Source of the DNA: an uncultured Parcubacteria group bacterium
Lineage (GTDB): Bacteria; Patescibacteriota; Minisyncoccia; UBA6257; 2-01-FULL-56-20
Assembly: GCA_903944135.1 (NCBI GenBank)
Contig: CAJAQL010000001.1
Coordinates: forward strand, 1 to 44,040
Length of the DNA: 44,040 bases
Reading direction: 5' to 3'
The position numbers and the translations under genes were made by a program. The notes under the pieces were generated by a model, which ran no database searches, had not been told where the DNA came from, and saw only the letters and a list, made by a program, of their open reading frames with translations. This document shows, piece by piece, positions 36,995-44,040 of the stretch. Each line of letters opens with the position of its first letter. The first letter of the stretch is position 1.

Positions 36995-38161
36995 CTATCT
37001 CACCACGGCACCGAATTCTTCGGCGGTCTTTTTCTCAAGTGTCTTATGCAAAATATCGATCTCGTCATTCGTGAGCGTGCGGTCGCCTGCGCGATAGGTG
37101 ATCCGATAGGCATAGCTTTTTTTGTCGACACCGAACTTTTCGTCATTCTCGTATTCATCGAGGAGTTCGACCTGCTCGACAAGATCCCCCGCCACGTCAC
37201 GGACAAGATCGAAATAAACGTTCGGCATGAAATCCTTTTTCACCACAAAAGAAATGTCGCGGACGATCGCCGGATATTTGCTCACTTCGACGAATTTCTG
37301 TCCCAAATGAAGCTGCTTTTTTACGCGCTCATCATCCGACCACAACAGCCGGATGTCCGGCAACTGCATACTGATGATGGCAAGACGTTCCAGGCCGAAA
37401 CCGAAGGCCCAGCCATTGTATCCTTCAAGCCCCATTTTTCGGAGCGAGCTCTTTTTCGCCATGCCGCCGCCCAAGATCTCGAGCCACTGGCCATTGACAT
37501 CAACCTCAACTTGAAGCGATGGATCCGTGTACGGGAACGTATCATCCAAAAAACGGTATTTCACGTCCTTGCCGAAAACGCCCTGCACGATCCCGGTCAG
37601 CACATTCTTCAATTCGTCGATCGGAAGAATCCCTTCGCTGTCAGGAACCAAATACAACCCATCCATCTGATGGAAGACGTTCATGTGATGGCGGTCGATC
37701 TCATCTTTGCGATAGACCTTCCCGTAGCATATGACACCGAGCGGTTTCCGGGCGGCAATCTTCTCCTTGATCTCCGGTAAGTTCAGATAGTAATACCACA
37801 TGACCGTGTCATGGGTGCGCAGAACGTTCTTGTCGTCGACGTAATAGGTATCGGACATGCTCCGCGCCGGATGCTCGGGCGGAAAATCAAAAAGGTCAAA
37901 AGTGATATTTGCCGGCACGACCTCCGGAACAATGACGTTGTCGAAATTCTCGATGATCGGCAGACTTCTGACACGTGCGACGATATCGAATAACGGACTT
38001 CCCGGCGTGCGCGGAAGGTCGGGCATCGCAAGATAGCGCTTCACGCGCTCCGCATAGGCATCATTCCGCGCGAGCAAAGGTTGCAATGCTTTTTCCTGCG
38101 CATCAAGCGAAATTTTATATTCCTTACTTTCGAGCCGTGTTTTATCGTAGAGTGATCCCAT
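36995..38161 (-). CDS. single-chain phenylalanyl-tRNA synthetase (PheS core plus C-terminal FDX-ACB)
   Basis: VYRKDEIDRHHMNVFHQMDG, FPYTDPSLQVEVDVNGQWLEILGGGM, GWAFGFGLERLAIISMQLPDIRLLWSDDER, then SKYPAIVRDISFVV...YDLVRDVAGDLVEQVELLDEY...YAYRITYRAGDRTLTNDEIDILHKTLE. Confidence 0.93.
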   Translation of the reverse strand: MGSLYDKTRLESKEYKISLDAQEKALQPLLARNDAYAERVKRYLAMPDLPRTPGSPLFDIVARVRSLPIIENFDNVIVPEVVPANITFDLFDFPPEHPARSMSDTYYVDDKNVLRTHDTVMWYYYLNLPEIKEKIAARKPLGVICYGKVYRKDEIDRHHMNVFHQMDGLYLVPDSEGILPIDELKNVLTGIVQGVFGKDVKYRFLDDTFPYTDPSLQVEVDVNGQWLEILGGGMAKKSSLRKMGLEGYNGWAFGFGLERLAIISMQLPDIRLLWSDDERVKKQLHLGQKFVEVSKYPAIVRDISFVVKKDFMPNVYFDLVRDVAGDLVEQVELLDEYENDEKFGVDKKSYAYRITYRAGDRTLTNDEIDILHKTLEKKTAEEFGAVVR

Positions 38162-38200
38162 TGCAATTATGATAGCAAAAAAAACGCACTTGTCACACCG

Positions 38201-39262
38201 TTATTCAGCGGCCTCCGCGCGTTTCTCATCTTTTTTATGCTCTTCGCCTTCCAATATTTCGAACAGTTTTTTCTGTATCGCGATCGACTCGGCCGGCTCC
38301 CAAAGTTCAGCATCGGTGCGATCCTGATAGCGGCGCTTCAAGGCGACGATATTTGCCGCAATGTCCTTTTCGTCCGCTGTGATCTTTTCCTCTTTCCGCA
38401 TCGCCCCCATGATCAAACTTGCGGCGATCTGTTTTCCGATCGCCTCTCTCTCCTCCTTCTCTAATTCTTCTGCCGTTTTCTTGACCTGCTTCAAATAATC
38501 CTCAAGTGAAACGCCTGCCTTCTGAAGCTCTTCATCGCGATGCTCGAAAAACGCGGCGAGCTCCTGATCCACGAGCAATTTCGGTATCTTTATCTTTGTC
38601 TTCTGGGCGATCGCCTGCACCATCGCCTCGCGCCGAACTTCTTTTTCGTCGCGCTCCTTGCCCTCTTTCAAATTCCGCTCAAGCTCCTCCCTGAACTCGG
38701 CGACATTCTTATACGGACCGAATTGCTTCACGAAATCATCGGTCAGCTCGGGCAATGCTTCATCGCCTTCCTTACCCGATTCGCCGCCACGGAACATCTC
38801 ACGGAGATGATGAATGGCCTCATCAACTTCCTCGGTTTTCACTTCAACCGGCTTTTTCTCTTCTGCGATCTTCTTCGCAATGCTCTTGTAGTCCGGGAGT
38901 CCTATCTCAGGCATAAGCGCGAAGCGAGCCGTGAAAACAACGGGGTTTCCAGGCGCCAGTTTCACGAGTCCGACCTCCGGCGTACCCAAAATAGACAGCT
39001 TTTCCGACCCGATGATCTCACGGATCGCTTCGGGAAGCGCTTTGTGCGCCGCCTCTTCCAAAAGCTCCACCGGATCCATCCGCTCCCGCACCATGGCAGG
39101 CGGCACTTTCCCTTTGCGAAAACCAGGGAGTGAAATGTCTTCACCGGCCTCTTCCAACGCCTCGCCTTCATATTCAGTGACGACATCAGCCGCAAGCTCC
39201 GCCTCGAAGGCGATCTCTCCGTCCTTTTCTTTTGTTTTCTTCAAATTCAAATAGCTTGCCAT
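38201..39262 (-). CDS. tig: trigger factor lacking a recognisable PPIase domain
   Basis: N-terminal ribosome-binding SLPGFRKGKVPPAMV; C-terminal helical domain; no FKBP-like segment between VEVKTEEVDEAIHHLREMF and LPELTDDFVKQFG. Confidence 0.9.
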   Translation of the reverse strand: MASYLNLKKTKEKDGEIAFEAELAADVVTEYEGEALEEAGEDISLPGFRKGKVPPAMVRERMDPVELLEEAAHKALPEAIREIIGSEKLSILGTPEVGLVKLAPGNPVVFTARFALMPEIGLPDYKSIAKKIAEEKKPVEVKTEEVDEAIHHLREMFRGGESGKEGDEALPELTDDFVKQFGPYKNVAEFREELERNLKEGKERDEKEVRREAMVQAIAQKTKIKIPKLLVDQELAAFFEHRDEELQKAGVSLEDYLKQVKKTAEELEKEEREAIGKQIAASLIMGAMRKEEKITADEKDIAANIVALKRRYQDRTDAELWEPAESIAIQKKLFEILEGEEHKKDEKRAEAAE

Positions 39263-39475
39263 ATAATTTTTATTTACATTAAATTTTTATGAAATGCCTG
39301 GCCCACTCGATAGAACGGCCCCTTAAAAAAAAGTAAACTCTGAACGCGTTGAGTATATTCCCATATCGCGAAAATTTCAAAATATTAACGCATAAGAGCG
39401 AACTTAAATCAAAAAATAGAATGCACCAATTCGCTTATTTATGAACCAAATATCACGAATTACAAAAGAAAAAAC

Positions 39476-39505
39476 TTGACAAAAAAGTAATTCTTCTGCT
39501 ATAAT
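39476..39505 (+). promoter_or_regulatory. sigma70-type promoter
   Basis: TTGACA-18-TATAAT. Confidence 0.8.
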
Positions 39506-39511
39506 TTCACC

Positions 39512-39608
39512 GAACGAGTGCGAGTATACCTTAGCGACGACGTCGATTGAGGCATATCCCACACGATTCTGTTTGGCCAAAGGCCCCCGCAAGGGGGTTT
39601 TTGGTTTT
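39512..39608 (+). ncRNA. candidate small RNA (promoter to terminator unit)
   Basis: about 7 nt after TATAAT to terminator cccccgcaaggggg-ttttt; no long ORF inside. Confidence 0.5.
39584..39606 (+). terminator. rho-independent terminator
   Basis: ccccc-gcaa-ggggg then tttttggtttttt. Confidence 0.8.
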
Positions 39609-39637
39609 TTGTTGTTTCCGCCTATAATAAAATGGCG

Positions 39638-39722
39638 TTGAGTTCAAAGGGTCGCGAGCACGAGCACTCATTCAAAATCAAACAGAATTGGAGGTCACCC
39701 GCTCGCGACCCTTTGAACTCAA
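39638..39722 (+). promoter_or_regulatory. 22-bp perfect inverted repeat with 41-nt loop in the murB leader
   Basis: ttgagttcaaagggtcgcgagc ... gctcgcgaccctttgaactcaa; TATAAT at 39623-39628. Confidence 0.6.
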
Positions 39723-39751
39723 TAGTGAAAAGCAGCATCCGCATACCCTCC

Positions 39752-40732
39752 ATGCCGAAATTCAAAGAAAATATCCCACTCGCGAAGTTCGCCAATTACA
39801 GGATCGGCGGACCGGCGCGATTTTTTTTTGAAGCAAAAACGGAAAGCAATGTAGCATGGGCGATTGCGGAAGCAAAAGCTCGCAAGATCCCCTGCTTCGT
39901 GCTTGGCGGTGGCACAAATCTTCTCATGAGCGACGCCGGATTCGATGGATTGGTTCTTAAGATCAATATCTCGAAGATCGGCGCCAAGGGAAATCTGATC
40001 ACTGCAGGCGCCGGCATCACTATGGCAAAACTCACGAATTTCGCCGCAAGAAATTCTCTTGCCGGCTTCGAATGGGCAGGCGGACTGCCGGGAACCTTAG
40101 GCGGAGCGATCCGCGGTAACGCCGGATGTTTCGGCGGCGAGACAAAAGATAATATAAAAAACGTAAGGAGCTTCAATATGGAAACCATGCGATTCGCTAC
40201 GCGGAACGTTATGCAGTGCGGCTTCAGCTATCGTACAAGCTTCTTCAAAAAACATCCCGCAGAAATAATACTCGAAGCGACATTTCGCATGAAAAAAGGC
40301 GACGAGAAGAAAATATCCGCAGCACTCCGCGAGAAAAAAGAGTGGCGCAAGACGCACCATCCACTCGAATACCCGAGCGCCGGAAGTGTCTTCAAGAACG
40401 TCCCCCTCTCGAAGATCGTTGACCGACGGAGCAAGGAATATCGTCTAGCCATAAAAGACCGCACCATCCAATATCAGGGCTCGTCATTTTCCGTAAAAAC
40501 CGATCCTATCCCCGTGATCGCCGCCGCAAAGCTGATCGGCGAGAGCGGCCTTTCAGGCATGAAATATGGCGGCGCCGTGATCTCGCCAAAGCATACGAAT
40601 TTTATAGTGAATTCCGATAACGCGACCGCCCGCGACGTGCTTGTTCTCATCGCCATTGCCCAAAAGAAGGTATATCGGAAATTCGGCGTTAAGCTTGAGC
40701 CGGAGATCCAGATCATAAAAGCAGCGGCATGA
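39752..40732 (+). CDS. murB: UDP-N-acetylmuramate dehydrogenase
   Basis: FANYRIGGPARFFFEA, VLGGGTNLLMSD, FEWAGGLPGTLGGAIRGNAG, YPSAGSVFKN; ATG at MPKFKEN. Confidence 0.95.
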   Translation: MPKFKENIPLAKFANYRIGGPARFFFEAKTESNVAWAIAEAKARKIPCFVLGGGTNLLMSDAGFDGLVLKINISKIGAKGNLITAGAGITMAKLTNFAARNSLAGFEWAGGLPGTLGGAIRGNAGCFGGETKDNIKNVRSFNMETMRFATRNVMQCGFSYRTSFFKKHPAEIILEATFRMKKGDEKKISAALREKKEWRKTHHPLEYPSAGSVFKNVPLSKIVDRRSKEYRLAIKDRTIQYQGSSFSVKTDPIPVIAAAKLIGESGLSGMKYGGAVISPKHTNFIVNSDNATARDVLVLIAIAQKKVYRKFGVKLEPEIQIIKAAA

Positions 40733-40832
40733 TCGCACGATCATGATCCGATACTTCCTCCGCCGCGCGAAGACAGGAGATATATTTCCAAGAAGCATTT
40801 TGTGGTAGAATAAAAAAAAGATCATCAAAAAA

Positions 40833-41150
40833 ATGAATATCATCGTCATCAAAAAAGACATCGACCTTGCTCCTGCCACCGAGGATTATCTTCAAAAAAA
40901 ATTCGCTCAGCTCGAAAAATTCGTTGATGCCATTGGCGGAAAAAATCCCGCAGAGCTTACGATCGAGGTGGAAAAGACGACCAATCATCACCAAAACGGT
41001 CTTATTTATAAAACATCCGCAAAAGTGCATGTGGAAAACATTACGCTTCGCGCCGACGCAGAAGCTGAAGATATCCACGGCGCGATCGATGGCGCAAAGG
41101 ATATCCTTCGCGAAGAGATCGAAAAATATAAAGATCGATCCTTGAAATAA
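40833..41150 (+). CDS. HPF/RaiA-family ribosome hibernation factor, short form
   Basis: DIDLAPATEDYLQKKFAQLEKFV...AKVHVENITLRADAEAEDIHGAIDGAKDILREEIEKYK. Confidence 0.88.
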   Translation: MNIIVIKKDIDLAPATEDYLQKKFAQLEKFVDAIGGKNPAELTIEVEKTTNHHQNGLIYKTSAKVHVENITLRADAEAEDIHGAIDGAKDILREEIEKYKDRSLK

Positions 41151-41158
41151 TCTCCGCC

Positions 41159-41905
41159 ATGGAACCTGAAGAAACAACTTTTGAAATCTTCCTCCGCGAC
41201 CGCATAAAAGAAAAAGGCATCTCCCTGAAAAGGCTTTCCGATGTGAGCGGTATCGCGAGCAATCATATCGAAAACCTGTTAAAGGGAGATTTTGAACACG
41301 TGCCCCCGACACCCTACTTCCGCGGATATCTTATGCGTCTCGGCGAAGTCCTTGATTTCGACGGCGAAGCATGGTGGCTCAAAATAAAAAAAGGAGGAGA
41401 CGTCGGAAAATCCGGTCCCACGGATGCGCTTCCCAGTAACCGCTTCGCAAAGAAATCTCCCGCGAAAATCGTTGCTATTTCAGCGGTTGTCTTGGTAATC
41501 CTTTTCATATTTGCTTTTTCACTGCCGCACATCATCGGGAAGCCCATCATCACCATTACATCACCTACATCCACTGACGGAAACCCGTCCGTCATCACAT
41601 CAAGCAGTGTCGTGATCCAGGGCACGGTCAAAAATGCTGATTCGCTTTACATTAACGGCGACGAAGTGACTATTGCAAGCGACGGTTCATGGCAAAAAAA
41701 CGTCCTCATGCCGCAAAATGGCGTAAATCCATTCGAAATCTCCGCAAAGAAATTCCTTGGTGGCACAACCAATATCATGGAGCAGATCATCTATAACGCT
41801 CCGGCAGAAACCTCATCCAGTTCAACGCCGCAGATCACATCACCGACGACAATACCAACGACGTCAACAACCGTCTCAACGACCACCGAATCGCCAGAAA
41901 AGTAA
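41159..41905 (+). CDS. RodZ-like protein (HTH plus TM plus extracytoplasmic domain)
   Basis: FEIFLRDRIKEKGISLKRLSDVSGIASNHIENLLKGDFEHVPPTPYFRGYLMRLGEVL; TM IVAISAVVLVILFIFAFSLP. Confidence 0.78.
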   Translation: MEPEETTFEIFLRDRIKEKGISLKRLSDVSGIASNHIENLLKGDFEHVPPTPYFRGYLMRLGEVLDFDGEAWWLKIKKGGDVGKSGPTDALPSNRFAKKSPAKIVAISAVVLVILFIFAFSLPHIIGKPIITITSPTSTDGNPSVITSSSVVIQGTVKNADSLYINGDEVTIASDGSWQKNVLMPQNGVNPFEISAKKFLGGTTNIMEQIIYNAPAETSSSSTPQITSPTTIPTTSTTVSTTTESPEK

Positions 41906-41993
41906 CCCCGCGCATACGGGGATCCAGAAAAGAAAAGGAATCTGTCATCCCATCTTGCAACAGGATGACGGATTGAAAAATCCAAGTGTAGGG

Positions 41994-42147
41994 CTTTTCT
42001 TTTGGGCAACCTAAGCGAAAACGAGCTAAACATACGCGAACGAATAGAAAAAAGGTCGGGTGCCCGCGACTGCGGAGCTGGGCGACCTTTTTTCGTATCT
42101 GAGTGAGCTGTATGTTGCGAGACGAAGCGGGTTGCCCAAAAGAAAAG
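41994..42147. repeat. 154-nt nested inverted-repeat element between rodZ-like gene and recA
   Basis: outer 18-bp arms cttttcttttgggcaacc/ggttgcccaaaagaaaag; inner 12-bp gaaaaaaggtcg/cgaccttttttc; apical ccgc-gact-gcgg. Confidence 0.65.
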
Positions 42148-42184
42148 ACCGGAACCTTTAATATATTTTTAATCTCCCATCTGA

Positions 42185-42190
42185 TATAAT
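42185..42190 (+). promoter_or_regulatory. -10 box of recA, leaderless arrangement
   Basis: TATAAT-tgcctt-ATG. Confidence 0.65.
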
Positions 42191-42196
42191 TGCCTT

Positions 42197-43303
42197 ATGG
42201 CAAACTTTAAAAAATCAAAAAATACAGGTTCGGCAGGAAAAGAAACGAAAGCGGCAAGGCCAAAAGAGACCAAGGAGGTCAGCGATAAACAGCTCAACGA
42301 GCTTCTTTCGTCGCTTCAGGAAAAGTTCGGCGAAGGCTCCATTATGCGGCTCGGCGAGGTCAGTAAAGTTGATGTTGCGGTAGTCCCTACGGGCTCATTT
42401 TCGCTCGATCTGGCGCTCGGCGTCGGCGGGTTGCCGCGCGGCAGGGTCATCGAGATATTCGGTCCTGAATCAAGCGGCAAGACGACTCTGGCATTGAACG
42501 TCGTCGCGCAGGCGCAGAAGATGGGCGGCAAAGCGGCTTTCATCGACGCGGAACACGCCATGGATCCCGAGTATGCAGCAAGACTCGGCGTCAATGTGAA
42601 TGAACTGTTGATCTCACAGCCGGATAGCGGCGAAGAAGCATTGAATATCCTGGAAAGTTTAGTGCGATCCGGCATGATCGCGGTCGTCGTCGTCGATTCC
42701 GTGGCTGCCCTTACGCCGAAAGCGGAACTTGAAGGCGAGATGGGAGAGCAACATGTAGGACGCCAGGCACGCATGATGGGTCAGGCCCTGCGCAAACTTA
42801 CGGCGATCGCGGCATCCACGCAAACCATGGTCATCTTCATCAACCAGCTCCGCATGAAGATCGGCGTGATGTTCGGCAATCCGGAAACGACGCCGGGCGG
42901 ACGCGCTCTTCCCTTCGCGGCATCGGTTCGCATCGATATCCGCCGCATCGCGCAGGTGAAAAAAGGCGAGAATATCATCGGCAACCGCGTAAAGGCAAAG
43001 GTAGTGAAGAACAAGGTCGCCGCGCCGTTCAAGGCCGCTGAATTCGATATTCTTTTCAATCAGGGCATTTCCTACGAGAGCGACGTCTTGAATGCAGCGG
43101 TCAATCGCGGCGTCGTCAAAAAAGCCGGCGCAAGCTTTTCGTTCGAAGGCGAGAAATTAGGCGTCGGTTTCGATAATGCACGACTGAAACTGAAAGAGGA
43201 CAAAAAACTTATAGAAACGATCAAGGCAAAAGTCATTGAATCCTTTGATAAAGCCGAAGAAGATAACAAAGAAGATGCTCCGAGCGGAGAGAGCGAGGAA
43301 TGA
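42197..43303 (+). CDS. recA: recombinase RecA
   Basis: [79 protein letters not shown]. Confidence 0.98.
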   Translation: MANFKKSKNTGSAGKETKAARPKETKEVSDKQLNELLSSLQEKFGEGSIMRLGEVSKVDVAVVPTGSFSLDLALGVGGLPRGRVIEIFGPESSGKTTLALNVVAQAQKMGGKAAFIDAEHAMDPEYAARLGVNVNELLISQPDSGEEALNILESLVRSGMIAVVVVDSVAALTPKAELEGEMGEQHVGRQARMMGQALRKLTAIAASTQTMVIFINQLRMKIGVMFGNPETTPGGRALPFAASVRIDIRRIAQVKKGENIIGNRVKAKVVKNKVAAPFKAAEFDILFNQGISYESDVLNAAVNRGVVKKAGASFSFEGEKLGVGFDNARLKLKEDKKLIETIKAKVIESFDKAEEDNKEDAPSGESEE

Positions 43304-43325
43304 TCTTCGGATGAGGTAAGCCATG

Positions 43326-43360
43326 AAATTTAAACCGCCACATCGTGGCGGTTTAAATTT
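43326..43360. terminator. perfect 16-bp hairpin terminator between recA and the convergent nuclease gene
   Basis: aaatttaaaccgccac-atc-gtggcggtttaaattt. Confidence 0.8.
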
Positions 43361-44040
43361 TAAAATCAAGAAAAAGAGCAAGATGATCAGAGACCTCATC
43401 GGAAAGAACTTTGAAATCATCCACCCTGACGCCAGGTGTCGTCAGTGCATAGTCGGCATACATGACCGGGCTTGTGGCATAGAGCGAGCTGCGCGTTGAG
43501 GTAATGCCATATTCCCGGATCAGATTACGCATATCACGCTCCAGTATTTTGATGCTTTCGCCGTCAGGGAGAAGATTGAAATCGCCGCAGATGATCTTTT
43601 CTCCGGAAATTTTATCGAGAGCTCCCCGAAGATGCCGGGATTGGCTCAATCGTTCAGGAGTATCTTTTTTATGCGTACCCTTGATCCACATGCCATGAAA
43701 ATTACAGATCGTGAGCGGTCTTTCATCGACCGCAACCGTGACGCATTGCGCTTTCGCGATCGCTTTTTCCCGCCAATCGGTTCCGGCATCGGAAATAAGA
43801 TCAAAGAGCTCCTCATGGAAAAGCACCGGAATATTTTTTTTAATGAAGATCGCGTTGCCAAAATCGACGTCCTTGCCGATATAACCACGGTAATCGTACC
43901 CCTTTGATTTCGGGCTGAGATGACCTCTGTGGGACGTCAGTATTCTTGAAATATCCTGATACAGATTCATCTTTTCCCCGCTACTGCCGAACTCAAGGTC
44001 CGTGGTCGTACTAAACACTTCCTGAAAGCAAAAAATATCC
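43353..44040 (-). CDS. endonuclease/exonuclease/phosphatase family protein, truncated by the window edge
   Basis: FCFQEV reads in from the edge; ICGDFNLLPDGESI, VSDHLALFLDFKI. Confidence 0.82.
   Translation of the reverse strand, partial: DIFCFQEVFSTTTDLEFGSSGEKMNLYQDISRILTSHRGHLSPKSKGYDYRGYIGKDVDFGNAIFIKKNIPVLFHEELFDLISDAGTDWREKAIAKAQCVTVAVDERPLTICNFHGMWIKGTHKKDTPERLSQSRHLRGALDKISGEKIICGDFNLLPDGESIKILERDMRNLIREYGITSTRSSLYATSPVMYADYALTTPGVRVDDFKVLSDEVSDHLALFLDFKI

Noticed and set aside
39519-39550. GTG-initiated leader peptide VRVYLSDDVD inside the candidate sRNA
   Set aside because: Too short and no SD; cannot be supported without conservation data.
1-44040. CRISPR array, prophage or toxin-antitoxin/defence cassette
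   Set aside because: No regularly spaced direct repeats, phage structural genes or recognisable defence proteins; the lone Xer-type recombinase next to parAB fits chromosome-dimer resolution.

Overview
44-kb bacterial window, almost fully coding, with standard-code stops. The content is mainly housekeeping: HIT protein, hisS, lepB, pth, DedA-family protein, alpha/beta hydrolase, two GT4 glycosyltransferases, dprA, topA, trpS, relA/spoT, parB/parA, a Xer-type recombinase, gpmI, a chaperone cluster (hrcA-grpE-dnaK-membrane protein-small ORF-dnaJ-GH1-GNAT), a trypsin-like protease, DUF167, a VIT1-like transporter, rbfA, infB, a PilM/PilN-like fusion plus a pilin-like protein, FKBP, a tRNA-binding protein, a CCA-adding enzyme, a single-chain PheRS, trigger factor, murB, HPF, a RodZ-like protein, recA and a partial EEP-family nuclease. 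There are two tRNAs (CAT, and Pro-CGG), neither with an encoded CCA. The minimal IF2, PilM/PilN fusion and streamlined gene set suggest a Patescibacteria/CPR-type genome, but that is inference. I see no CRISPR array, prophage or classical defence island. The most interesting signals are: (i) a PheRS with the domain order of the mitochondrial single-chain enzyme; (ii) many genes with a -10 box exactly 6 nt before the start codon and no SD (leaderless), against three small ORFan-like genes with near-perfect SDs; (iii) a shared hairpin/promoter element in front of trpS, relA and the VIT1-like gene; (iv) a REP-like palindrome family, one copy of which is translated inside the CCA-adding enzyme; (v) several large unexplained structured intergenic elements (upstream of recA, upstream of murB, downstream of tRNA-Pro) and a candidate sRNA. 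All protein calls come from reading motifs; no database search was run.
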